Assembly: GCA_022925895.1 (NCBI GenBank)
Contig: JAKSYS010000001.1
Location: forward strand, 558,001 to 622,000
Source of the DNA: Fragilaria crotonensis
Lineage: Eukaryota > Bacillariophyta > Fragilariophyceae > Fragilariales > Fragilariaceae
Length of the DNA stretch: 64,000 nt
Direction: 5' to 3'
Positions 24,702 to 35,798 of the stretch are shown here, piece by piece; positions within the stretch are counted from its first letter, which is position 1, and each line of letters opens with the position of its first letter. A model generated the notes under the pieces. The model saw nothing but the letters and a program-made list of their open reading frames with translations, was not told the origin of the DNA and made no database searches. The position numbers and the translations under genes are program-made.

Positions 24702-25610
24702 ATGAGATTGACGACGCTCGCAACGCTACTATTGTTCAATCTTAGCGACGCATTCGCGCCAGCGAGGCAATCACTATCTGTGCCGCAACGAAACCCTCAG
24801 TCCTCCCTTCAAATGGGTCTCACCTTGTACGGATCCCAAGGATCGCGGTACGTGATGTTGTCATTGAAATTGTCGTGTTTCTCTCAATTCATAGATCACG
24901 AAGCTCACTGTGGTTGATTGTTATCAGCTCTCCTCTTGTCAATTGGGCAGCCTTTGAACTGGGTTTGACACTGACAATGGGAGATTTGGGTAGGAACCCT
25001 CATCCCTTTGGACAAATCCCTTCTCTAACAGACGACAACGATGTCGTTGTCTTTGAGAGTGGAGCCATTTTACTCTACCTCAATGGTGTGAAGGAACAGA
25101 AATTGACCAAGAGCCAGGAAGCCCAAATCATATCGTGGGTCACCTGGGCCAATGCAAGTCTCGATCCCATTTGTTTTCTTGAAACTCCCGATGGCAAAGT
25201 GTAAGTAATACCTTGTTGACTCAGATGCATACGACACGACAAGTTTGAGCTCTCCTCCGTCTCATACTATTGTTTCCTTTCGTGGGTTTGGATCATCACA
25301 TCTCTTTCATGTGATGCACAGATACGATACTGGTTTGAAAAAACCAAATCGTCGCATTGATGTCTTGGATCGACTCTTGGCCCAGCAAGACTTTTTAGTG
25401 GAGGGCAATGACTTTACGGTGGCAGATGTTGCCGTGGCTGCCTATTTCCTCTATGTGCTACAATTTTTCCCACGTACGGATCTATCACGATGGCCCAACA
25501 TTGTTACATACTTGCAAACATGCGTCACAAGACCTGCGTATGGTCAAGCCTTTGGCAATCGTGTCCAAACGGCCTTGGAACAAGCATTGGCAATCATGGT
25601 CAAGTCGTAA
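24702..25610 (+). CDS. Glutathione S-transferase-like protein, probably plastid-targeted (three exons)
   Basis: The exons are 24702-24847, 24928-25200 and 25322-25610; introns of 80 and 121 bp are GT-AG and restore one frame of 235 residues. The first 22 residues are hydrophobic and end in SDAFAPA, close to the ASAFAP signal/transit-peptide junction of diatom plastid proteins, so plastid import is likely (inference from a known motif). The GST N-domain follows: LTLYGSQGSR, then NPHPFGQIPSLTDDNDVVVFESGAILLYL, with the cis-Pro of QIPSL and the Glu-Ser pair that binds the glutathione gamma-glutamyl group. The C-domain is helical with NDFTVADVAVAAYF, the N-capping box typical of GSTs. It may be a glutathione transferase or an EF1B-gamma/Ure2-type relative; substrate unknown. 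Confidence 0.85.
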
Positions 25611-26033
25611 AGTCATGTAATGATAATGATGATGTATAAGGCGTTGGATGTACTGAAGTATTGTTTAGGATCACAACCTTTCAGTACTAATATATCACGA
25701 TAGATCCTCCACTGCGGAGCAGCCTTTGCAATCTACTTGGTAGAACGGGCGTTCGCAAACCTGCGCCGACAATAACATGGACGTCTAGGAGTCGTAGACT
25801 TCACGCTACAAAAGAGGATCATCAAAACAAATCCAAGGCGTAAAATCATAATGCAGTTAATCTTAGATATCTGCAACGCACCGCTGGCGTGTCCTGAAGA
25901 AGAAGAAAGAATGGACAAGTAATGAATGGCGTCATGCCAACGAGCACATTTTGGTCACCGCACCACACCCTCGCGCTTTGTGTGGCATGAACACTACTAC
26001 GCAGCAGCATGCTCCTTGACAACAACTTCTCTC
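25611..26033. other. Spacer between convergent GST and LRR genes
   Basis: Short 3' region with no supported feature. Confidence 0.4.
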
Positions 26034-27409
26034 CTAACAGGTGTTGGTACAGCACGCTGTACAGTTGACTTCGCCGCAATCAGCAATCAAAGACTTGTGA
26101 AGGTATTCCTTGTCACGGACATTCTTACACACTCCTTGTGGCATGTTACCCACCAACTTGTTGTCTTGGACTTCGAAGACTTCCAATTTAGCCAGGTTTT
26201 GAATGGTAGATGGAATAACGCCGGTGAGTTGATTGTTGTACAGCCAGACACGGCGAAGTTCAGAAATCGATCCCAGTTCCGTCGGAATCCTGCCGGTAAG
26301 GGTTCCGTTGGTGAGGGAGAGGGAGGCAAGCTCAGTGAGTTTACCAACTTCAGTCGGAATTGTGCCGGTCACGTCGTTAGCATCCAACCACAAGGCGACT
26401 GTTGAAACGTGAAATAGAGTGAGTGACATCGATTGTGCAGGAATCCATGACGCATATTTGAAATGCGCTACTTACACAAGTTCTTCATCTCTCCGGACTT
26501 GAGAAAGTCCAAATTGAACACCATATCATTGCGGCGCATGTAAACGTAAGTGAGACTTTCCAGCGCTCCAATGGTGACAGGCAAGGTCCCGGTGAAAAAG
26601 TTAGATTCAATCTCCAAATGTTGCAATTTCGTCATTTTGCTGAACACATCATCGGGAAGTTGGCCTCCCATGAGATTGTAGGACAAACGAAGCTTAAGCA
26701 AATTCGTGCACCCTCCCAACGATGACGGAAGTCCATCCTCCGTATAAATGTAATTATCATCCAACAAGAGAGATTCCAACTTGGTGAACGATCCAAGGAA
26801 TTCCAAATCTTCTGGTTCCATATAAATCAGATTCGTCGTCAAATCCAATGTCAACAAATTTTCTCTCAACAAAGCCAAATCCGGCGGAATCTTTCCCGTA
26901 AGAGCATTGGATTCCAACGAAATGCCATTGACACGCTCGCGCGTGTTGCACTGAATGCCGGCCCATTCGCACGCGCGATCCGTCGAGAGCCATCGACTGT
27001 TGGACACCCAAATGGGTGGATTGGGAGTGTAGGCCGTGGCCACTTGGTAGGTGGAATAGTAAAAGGCAGCCAGAGCGTACCTCTGCAAGAGCTGGGTACG
27101 GTCCATGGAATTCAAGTTGGGATTATCAAAGTACAGCCAGTTGAATGCCTTTCCTTGGTACGTGCTGCTGTCGGCAAGACCACTCGAATCGACGTTGATA
27201 ATTTTGAGTGCGTCCGCGACATAGGTCCTCAAGGCGGCAATGGCAGCATTCTCTTGGGCATTGCGATCCAATACGATAGCAACAGGAATGACAATAACCA
27301 AGACAACAGCAAGGATGCCAGCAGCAATAAGGTACTTCTTTCGACGGCTCATTCCGCTGGATCGGCCCGGAGATGAGGCTTGAGACATGATTTCTTCAGG
27401 TGACATCAT
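26034..27409 (-). CDS. Single-pass membrane LRR protein (two exons)
   Basis: The CDS is the complement of 26034-26398 joined to 26476-27409; the 77-bp intron at 26399-26475 joins KNL to FALWLDAND in frame, giving 432 residues. After a short Ser-rich cytosolic tail there is one hydrophobic segment at about residues 26-48 (LIAAGILAVVLVIVIPVAIV). The outer part starts with the cap seen in diatom LRR proteins: LLQRYALAAFYYST, then RWLSTDRACEWAGIQC. About ten leucine-rich repeats follow of plant type (LxGxIPxxL), and a Cys-rich end IADCGEVNCTACCTNTC. Such proteins resemble the outer part of plant receptor kinases, but no kinase domain is present. Ligand and role are unknown. Related genes lie at 57548 and 62862. 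Confidence 0.85.
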
Positions 27410-28207
27410 CTTGTGATTGTTTCAGAAGTAATTCGAGTTACCGGAGAATGTAGTTTGGAGTGTGGAGGATTGAGTTACTGGTCGTAACTTGTAACAATCG
27501 AGCAGAGAGGATAGAAGCAGCAGCTGCCGGAACGAACAAACGTGGTAAGCTGAAAAATGTCGTCAACGGAGAAGCAATGCTACACCAAAGTCGAAAGTGA
27601 ACGGGAAATGGGAGGACATAAGGCCACCCACGGGGCTCACACTACCGTTGAGCACTATGAATTCGAGACGGGGTATGCTTTGGTACGAACACTATTTTAC
27701 TTAAGGAAGAAGTATCCTGGCAATCGTATTTGAATCCGTTACAGTAAGTATTGGACACTTGGAAATCCTACTGACTATGAGAATTTGTATACTACCCATT
27801 TTTGTTCAATTATTCTTGTCCACCCATTAGGCACGAGCGAACTGCAGTACCAAAAGGATGTCGACGTCGGAGGTGCGCGCGAAATTGTGGTTCAAAACTG
27901 CCTCCACGGTCTGGTCATCTGTGCGAAAATGGAGTTGAGTCGTGAGAGGTGAGAGAATCTGCGTATTCGGTGGAGGAATCTGTGCAAAGAAGGAACCCTC
28001 ATGTACGATAGCGCTCGGAGCTCGTGGTTTGAATGACCGTCCTCCAGTACAACAGTAGAGGCTTGATTTGTGAAGGTTGTTTCCCTTTGCCTGTCATCGA
28101 AGCAGTCAGCATCAGCCATCAGCAGCACCATCAGCGCATGTTTCTCTGTCTTGCAACACTCCTATGCTACTACTGATACAATCATCTTCGCTCGTGCTTC
28201 CAACATC
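27410..28207. other. Divergent spacer between LRR and COX20-like genes
   Basis: Upstream regions of both genes. No gene is supported; an ORF runs upstream of the COX20-like start from a non-ATG codon at 28070, but this is probably 5'UTR. Confidence 0.4.
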
Positions 28208-28949
28208 ATGACTTCTACAGACGCTTCAGATTCAGGGGCGAAAATCACAACGACAACAACGCCATCGCCCTACACCAAGGAATCCATAGAAACGGCACTA
28301 TGGACCAAGTATCTTCCAGAAGCCTTTGGAATACGAGAAAGTGTTCGCAACAGTCCCTATCGATGGTGTGTTCGAGAATCAAGTCTGTGGGGGATTGCTA
28401 CTGGAACCGCAATGTCATTGTAAGTTACATTTTAACTGTCCCGTGCTAATGGTATGTTGATTTGTTGATAACCTGGTACTCATCCACGTATTCATCTTCC
28501 TCCAACACACATTCAATGCATGCCTGCATTCTTTATGCCCCTGCTAATCATACAACATTCATTTCACATCCTATAGACACCGACTCCGCATGGGATCGCC
28601 CCCAATTTTTGCCGTCAATGTGGGATTTGCGGCCACCCTCATGGTGTGCGTTCCGTCGTATTACTTTTGTGTTCGGAAGCGCGACTACAAGGAACGTTTG
28701 ATTGAAGTCATGATGCGTGCCAATGACTTTCAAGAAGCCAGTGAGATGCCACCCGAAGTACCCGCCGGTGAGGAACATCCATTTTTAGACGAACAATCGT
28801 CCATAACGAACATGTCTGATGATGCGGCCAAGTCAACAACGAATATTGTGGATCGGGAGTTTGTAGGACACTTACCGGAGCGGAAGGAGTGGCAGACACA
28901 ACTGCCGCAACAAGATGCAAAGGATGTGTTTGTGGAAAAGAAGAAATGA
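28208..28949 (+). CDS. COX20: COX20-like cytochrome c oxidase assembly protein (two exons)
   Basis: COX20 is an inner-mitochondrial-membrane chaperone of COX2. The exons are 28208-28419 and 28577-28949; the 157-bp intron (GTAAGT...ATAG) gives 194 residues. The central block resembles COX20: SPYRWCVRESSLWGIATGTA, then HRLRMGSPP and a second hydrophobic stretch VNVGFAATLMVCVPSYYF, followed by CVRKRDYKERLIEVM. COX20 proteins have two membrane helices with a short loop, and a charged R/E-rich segment after the second. The C-terminal 80 residues are acidic and not conserved in the family as I know it. The assignment rests on pattern and topology, not on an alignment. Confidence 0.6.
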
Positions 28950-29961
28950 TCCTGATTCCTTTATGCTGGCCTCATTCTTTGCGATAGAGTCCGCAGTACA
29001 TGTGGTGTCTTCCTCCACGCTCCACGGTACTGGTCGGAGCACCGTCCTGTCACGAGACAGGAAGGAATCGATTATTGATCAGGTAAAAGTTTCGTACTCC
29101 GAGCATTCACCCAACACCTATGATTGGATTTTAACTCGTTGTCTTGAATACTGCGTGGATAAACTAATGATTGGATCATACGCCAAATTCCCATCCTTCA
29201 TCGTTAGCAGTGATTGTGTGTACTGCAGTACCTGGTAGTTGAGTACTCTTTCATCTTAGCTCCATCGCTGGGCTTGCGTTGGAATCATCCATCCTCCAGA
29301 CTCCAAACGGAGCTCGTCCTACTAACACCTACTACAGTACTACGGTAGTAATGTGTATCGGTGTTTATTCGTATTGCGTACAGTCCGCCTCATCGTAATG
29401 GACGATGGATGGTCTCCAGTTTCCAGTGTCCAGTGCAGACTTGGACCAGTGACGTTGCAAACCAAAAGATTCGCAAGTGGCACATCTTGCGGCTGTGTGG
29501 GTGTCATCGCTCATCATCGCCCCTTCGTAACAAAATGAGAGCACATATTTCAACAAATCAAAAAGGAGCAACTACCGGCCTACTACTCTAGCTACTGGTA
29601 GTAGACCTCTAGAGTAGACCAGTGGACTACGGCGGATGACATGATAGTGTCAAGTGTCAAGCCTGCTCCAATTCGTTTACTCGGAGTCTACTAGTTACGT
29701 TGACGTCAAGCGTTTTTCAACCTTTTTTAACAGTCAAGCGTCTTCACTGATCACTGGCGAAAGCTTCAGGTGTCGGCATTCAGCCACTGGGAAGTGTTGT
29801 GCAGCAATACATACAGCCACTACCCCTGGTCCTTCTGTACGACTGAGCGGCTGCTATTCGCAATCAGCTATATTACTACCCTATACAGTTGTTGACTCTG
29901 GTCCTCTTGAATCGCTCCAGCAGTTCGCTGTCTGTTGTATTACTGTTGTTGCATACTGAAG
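28950..29961. other. 1 kb spacer without a supported gene
   Basis: Several GTAC and TCTAGAGTAGAC-type palindromic stretches (about 29220-29345 and 29578-29630). Short ORFs only. The end is the promoter and 5'UTR side of the TLC gene. Confidence 0.4.
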
Positions 29962-31799
29962 ATGATGCCTTCGAACGGCAGTACAAATGTGGAATCGGGA
30001 ACGGGTGTGTCAATTGCACGAGATGTTGGAGTTGCTGTGGCTCTTCGACGAGCACAACGGCAGCAGCAGCAGCAGTCTCAGCAACAAGCAAAATCAACAA
30101 AAAGTAAACGGCGTCGCCAACATCCAAGACGGCCCAGGTGCTGGTGGCATGATTTAGGAATCGGCCTTTCCCTCTACCTAACTTGCATCTATCTTCCTAT
30201 GTTCTACAATTCCTTCTCCTACCTGTACAATTACATTTGGTGTCCTCTCGCAAAGTCGTTTTGCAAAGAACTATTGGGTGGTGATGCTGCTTGGACCGAT
30301 GTTGGCATAATACTCGTTGTCAGTTTGTCACTGGCCATGATTCGGATTGCCGTCATTCAACGGTTGGTTGACATGCCCTCGCCGCATCACGTGGAAGCCA
30401 TGGTCCGATGCAAGTCGATACATTTGCTCAGTTCGGCCTACCCACAATCACTCACGCCGACTCAAGCACCTCGAACTATTTCTGACCCGAACGGGACAAA
30501 GAGACATCAACAAAACATGTTTGCAGCGAATTTCGACTTGGCACCTCAGCTGCCATCACTGACTGGTGGTGGAGATCAAGATCATATTTCAACACACACG
30601 GACAAGACGTTAGAACTACGACAAGAAACACAACCATCATCATTGCCAATCGCAAAAGCAGCTCTGCAACCTAGAGTCCAACGGTCCATGTCAATGCCAC
30701 AGGGCTTGAGCATAACGAAATCACCGTCGTGGGTCGAAAGGTACGTGTACCGAGAACAACCATGCAGATAGTCACACTCGCATCCATAATCACCAACACT
30801 CATCCACTCTCCTCCGCTACATTCACCATCATTACTCATATCGCTTTCAGTACTTGGGAAACAGTCCGCCGTTCCAGTCAAAAGGCACTCATTGTTCATG
30901 ACAATAACAATCCCCGATTGCACGCCGCTCCTCGGTATGCGACGGCAGCCTTTCGATGTCTCTACAGCGCGTTCTCCCTCATCACGGCTTGGTTTTGTTT
31001 CTCGCACAGCAACATTTGGCCACCCGCCGTATTGGGTCACGGTGCGACCAGCAATTGTTGGAATCTCAAAGGAAGTTTGGGAATGGCAGAAGACTTTGAT
31101 GGACTCGATGCTCTCTTGAAATTGTATTATCTACTGCAAGCCTCGTATCATGTACACTCGGGTGCCTTTCACATCCTCACCATGGTTCTTTTATGGTCAA
31201 GACGACAGAGATATCCCGGCGACAACAATACCATCAACGACAACAACAATAACAAGGCTCGCACGAAACACCGACAAGATCGCGCTACAGCCAAACCGTT
31301 TACAGCCTACTGGAGATCCTTACTGCAACACTGCATTGCTCTCCTTCTCATTGGTGGATCGCATCTCTTTGCCTCCACCCGCCGGCTAGGTGCGATTGGG
31401 AACTTTGCACTCGATGCCAGTTCCTTATCATTACACGTGCTACAACTCTGCATCAACGCCCCCATGAGCATACCTCCCATTTACATTAAAGCCCTTCATC
31501 GCGGGCTCGTCATCCCCCTCTTTGTGTATTGTCGATTCTACGTTTGGCCATTTGTTGTGTGGCGATCGGCCATGTTCGAATCCAAGGAATGGTTGCAACA
31601 AATGGAATCGACACTCTTTCCTGGCATTTATCGTGCCATGATGTATGTCTTTACAGGCCTGACGGTCATTCTGTTGGGATTGAATCTTGTTCTCTTTCGA
31701 CGACTTGTGAATCATCCTCATTTGCAACGTGTCTACCGCAATCATCATGATAATGACAATGACTACAACAATATCAATAAGAAGATGACCATGCAATGA
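29962..31799 (+). CDS. TLC-domain (ceramide-synthase-like) multi-pass membrane protein
   Basis: The exons are 29962-30740 and 30851-31799; the 110-bp GT-AG intron joins VER to STWETV, giving 575 residues. The N-terminus is Gln-rich and basic (RRAQRQQQQQSQQQ, then KSKRRRQHPRRPR). Hydrophobic helices follow: LGIGLSLYLTCIYLPMFYN, VGIILVVSLSLAMIRIAVI, then after a 150-residue linker TAAFRCLYSAFSLITAWFCF and several more. The region LLKLYYLLQASYHVHSGAFHIL, then LLQHCIALLLIGGSHLFASTRRLGAIG resembles a TLC domain. Family ceramide synthases use a His-His pair; here I see QHC, so acyltransferase activity is doubtful. The C-terminal third, from about 31460, is the part duplicated at 46118. Basic and Asn/Asp tails are low complexity. 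Confidence 0.6.
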
Positions 31800-32037
31800 T
31801 CACGAGAACAACAATGCACAATACGCCAATGAATGTGATTATGAACGACCATGATGTTCAGCATCTCGATGACACTATAATGTTGTCTCCTGTAAGTTAA
31901 CAAAATGTTGACAATAACGCAAATACTCATTGGCAGAATAAGGTTGCTCACCATTCATATCTCTCTAGTAGTAGTTGCACAATGTCCTATGGGATTAGTG
32001 AATTAGTGAGAATCTGCTCGAGCCATTGTATAAGGAT

Positions 32038-32530
32038 CCTTCCTTTCTTGGATACATGGGGAGGGCGTTTTGCAGCGGGCTTTCCATTCTCGCCTGGAAC
32101 GAGAGCGGCTAAATCCTCGGGACCAGATGCTCGGTTTTGAACAGCGAGGTTCTTCGTACGCGAATGTGTGGTCCGCATGGCATGTCGCTCGTGTACTTTG
32201 ATTTCAATTCTTTGTCTTGAATCGAAGGTTAAGTGTCTGCGACATTCAAGCCGTTGCATGGTGCATGCCTGAACAGGGTTCCGTTGGAAGGTTGCTGCGC
32301 CTTGTACCTTGGTTGTGGATGGCCATTCGAACGAGACGACCAGGAGACTGACATATTCCATTTTGTCACTTCTTGTAAGCTCCTGTAAGGCAGTATCTTG
32401 CAGTTTCGTTGATTCTTCGAGACATTCTTGGCAATGACAACCACCACCGTGACCGCTGTTGGGTGTTGGAATGGTTTCATGATTGGACCGTCGCAATAAG
32501 TGCTCTTTGCCCGACACTTGCAATCACGTC
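32038..32530 (+). pseudogene. Decayed TRIC-like gene, copy 1
   Basis: Homologous on the plus strand to the second half of the intact gene at 54233-55403: GGGCTTTCCATTCTCG followed by TGGAACGAGAG at about 32078 matches 54753. Pieces of exon 2 follow (GAACAGGGTTCCGTTGGAA, then TCCATTTTGTCACTTCTTG). The frame is broken repeatedly and the first half is absent. A 178-codon minus-strand ORF here is a shadow. Confidence 0.65.
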
Positions 32531-32722
32531 GTGATATTGTGAGGTCATTCTCTGCAAAGAATTGCGACGATAACGATGTCACCGCCAGGGTACAAAAGGC
32601 AAAGAAGGCGCTGCGGCGAAGGTCAATCTACATAATTTGTTAGTGTCTACTCTGTGCACGTATAGTGCCGCGCAGACAAAGAACGATGACGAGCCTCTGA
32701 GGCTGATAACTCCAGTCCTTGA

Positions 32723-33729
32723 TCAGGATGAAGTGTCAAAGTATCTTTCAGGTGGTCCCGCGCAGTCTGCACTGGTATTGCTTAAGGAAAAAGTCCGAAG
32801 ACTTCCCACTGCCGAGCCTTCACCCTCTGCCACCACCTGCATGTCCTCCAAATTTTCGAAAACAATTGGCGCGAAGGACGATTCTCCTGCTGAATCTTTC
32901 CCAGTCCTACCACTGTCATCTGACCTGGAGTTCGCGGAGTGAACAACCACCGTATGCATGCTGTGATCAGAGAGAGTCGTAACAGAGTCATCAATTGTGA
33001 GACAACCCCGACCTGCAAGCAAATGCATGTCCCTCACGCCGGGAGCTGCAAGGCCACGTAGCAGCGTCATGAATGTGTCGACAGAATCATTCTGGGCATC
33101 AGTCAGGTTGTTCCTATGAAGGACAATGTCAATAAGGCTCAACGTATCATTCCGCTTTTCCGCGCTGATGTTTTGCCGGATGAGCCGGCCCAATAGAAAA
33201 TGCAACGTCTCTCCTTGAGAGTCATTGATGCAACGCCACATGGTGGCAAAGCATACTACTTGTGAGTCTGAAGCAATTGACGATGGAAAGGGTGAGAACA
33301 GGTCACGGCTGGTGTGAAGTGTGAACCCAACCATCTGGCATGAACTGAACCAAACTCACCAGAAATGTATTCCATCTTCAAGATGAAAGAATTGAAATTA
33401 GTGAGGAGACTTCGAGCAAACAGGAAGAAGCGAAAATCACTGTCCACGATGTTTAGTTTCAAAACCGAAATATCACGATTTCTGCACTAACGGTCCCATC
33501 GATCCACGCTTTCCATACCCACTTCATCCTACCATGCCCCTACGCTACCTTCCATGTTGCAACCGTTGCAGCTGCTTCTCACCTTTCTTTGTACCTTGAT
33601 ATCCCGATTGGAAGCCTTAATGGTTGCGTACGAAGATACAGACGCAACTGACACATTGGAACTTGGTCGATTCGTCCTCATTGTTTTGTTGGCACCCTGA
33701 AGATCGTCCGATGATGTGGACTTCATCAT
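32723..33729 (-). CDS. Unrecognised three-exon family protein, copy 1
   Basis: The exons are the complement of 33583-33729, 33360-33375 (16 nt) and 32723-33267, giving 235 residues. Introns are 207 and 92 bp, starting GTGAGA and GTGAGT. The N-terminal exon is Ser-rich: TNRPSSNVSVASVSS, then YATIKASNRDIK. The tiny exon gives MEYIS. The last exon starts DSQVVCFATMWRCIND, followed by a predicted helical block with EKRNDTLSLIDIVLHR and FMTLLRGLAAPGVRDM, then a Ser/Asp-rich tail. No known domain, signal peptide or membrane segment is seen. Two sister genes, at 47426 and 52144, share the exon layout and the core (A-M/I-W-x-C/R-I-N, Q/K-ERN-D, LRxLxAPGM), so the family is real. Function unknown. Confidence 0.65.
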
Positions 33730-34309
33730 TCCAGAAGAAAGTTATGAAGTCCTCTAAAAAATTGTATTGCTGCCGGGCATGGATGGGTCTGTGGGAGTCG
33801 TCGCAAAATTGTTGGGTTGTTGGTTGTAGTAGATGTTGATGATACAGCAGTACTTGTACTTGTAAACCGAATCGGAGTATTTTGCACATGTACTCTAGTA
33901 GTAGTAATACTGGGTACAACTTCGGAGTAAAGGTGTGATAGAATACTCGGAGCTCGGAGTATACCTGGTACTCAGAGTACTTCAAAACTCCAAACAAATA
34001 GGAGTCAACACTGCATCTATCACAGCGGCTCCCGTGCAGCGAAGTACATGTACAGTGTACATATCTGGAGGATAGAACACTTCACGAACTTGATTACAAG
34101 TACTAGTTCCCTGGGGTACCAGAATCATGCACGTTCGAAGTCCGCCCGATCCAGATGTTTGCAGGGAGAACCAGCTGTAGTACTAGTTGAAGTACCAGGT
34201 ACCTTGGGTAAATATCAAGCGACACGTCCCGACCAGGACGGAGGTATTGACTTGCTTCGTTGTTGGTTTTGGAAGCCTCGACGAGCGACAGAACGAAGGT
34301 AGTTGTAGT
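33730..34309. other. 5' flank of family gene copy 1, GTAC-rich
   Basis: No gene seen. It is nearly identical to 48256-48821. It has dense GTAC motifs including GTACATGTACAGTGTACAT at about 34045, and ends at the insertion point of foldback element 1. Confidence 0.55.
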
Positions 34310-35596
34310 GGGGTTGCGGGAAACACCGATTTTTCACTACGGTTCCCGCAACCCCGAAAAATTCTGGTGTACAGTTCAGTACTGGTATCAGTATAGAGTA
34401 GTGAAATATGGAGTATGTATAAGAGTATAGCAACAATATATATATACTCGACTACGGATAAAATGAAATAATATATTTGATTTCGTGTGCTGCTTCCTCC
34501 TAAAAACCCAGAACTCTACTAGAGAGAAAACCGTTTACCAGGGTTTTTAACGGCGTCTTGGATCTCTGCCATTGATCAGCTCGTATAGCGTAGTAGTGTG
34601 ATATATGCATATATGTCATACCATGGTACTAGTACCTTTGATTACCATGTAAGAAAGGCGAAGGACAAAGCCGGCAGCTTTTTTAGGGGATGCGGGAAAC
34701 AGCTGGTTTCGATTTGTTGTTTCGTACTATTATCGAAAAATGGAGCTCGACAAAAATAGCGTCTTTCAGAGAATTTTCGAGTTGTCCGGAGGATTTTCGA
34801 GTTGTCCTTCTGGATCACTTCTTAACCCTATTTTTGTGTAGCTTCTGGTATAGGTCTACAGCGATTAAAAAGAAGTGATCCCAATTCCGGATCACTCATT
34901 TCTTGAAACGACTTTTCAGAGCGATTTGACTTTTTGAAACTCGTTTCAGAGGATGAAATTACTTTTACATGGACTACTCTACTGACATTCCTACACACCC
35001 TAGTACTCAGTACCGCTATGCATTAGGGATACGCTCTCGGACAACTTCTCGGATCACTCGGACAACTTCTCGGATCACTCGGACAACTTCTCGGATCACT
35101 CGGACAACTTCTCGGAACACTCGGACAACTACGTATATGATTGTCGAATCCGTGTTGAGCTCTCTCTGACGCAATAGCGTGACACCAGAGAATCAATTCC
35201 AGCCGGTTCCCGCAACCCCTAAAAAAACTGCCGACTTTGTCCTTCGCGTATCTTACATGCTCATCACAGGTATGACATATATGCATATATCATACGATAG
35301 CAATACAAGCTGTTCAATGGAAGCGCGATCCGAGACGCCGTTACGAACCCTGGAAAACGGTGTTGTCGCTAGTAGTAGAGTTCTGGGTTTTTAGGAGGAA
35401 GCATACGTAATCAAATATATTATTTCATTTTATGCGTAGTCTACTATATATATATTGTTACTATACTCTTATACTACAGTACTCTGTATTCCAGTACAGT
35501 ACTTGTATTCTGTACTGATTCCAGCACTGAACTGTACGCCGGAATTCTTCGGGGTTGCGGGAACCGTATTGAAAAATCGGTGTTTCCCGCAACCCC
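34310..35596. mobile_element. Foldback element FB1 (1287 bp, non-coding)
   Basis: Ends GGGGTTGCGGGAAACACC and its reverse complement. The arms are inverted repeats of about 390 bp (34310-34700 against 35205-35596), each starting with a nested smaller hairpin (GGGTTGCGGGAA...TTCCCGCAACCC). The flanks carry a 3-bp duplication AGT on both sides. A sister segment at 53615-53630 keeps the uninterrupted site GTTGTAGTGATG. The 500-bp interior holds four to five copies of a 21-bp tandem repeat (CGGACAACTTCTCGGATCAC plus T) at about 35038-35131. No ORF; movement would need a transposase from elsewhere. Confidence 0.85.
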
Positions 35597-35798
35597 AGTG
35601 AGTAGTGTGTCATTTTTTATTTGGTGACGCTTTCTGAATCAGAAGAAGTGCTGAGGAAGGTGAACTACGACGTATGCATCGATATAAAATCCATGGAGAT
35701 TTGAAGTACATAGTCCAAATTCCATTGGCGTTGATATGCACGGCTGTTGAAGCGGATAACCATTCTTACGGATTTCGGATTTCACGTGTGTGTAATAT

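Noticed and set aside
31987-32582. 178-codon and 117-codon minus-strand ORFs
   Set aside because: The plus strand here is a decayed copy of the TRIC-like gene, which explains the sequence. The minus-strand frames are not kept in the sister copy at 46670.
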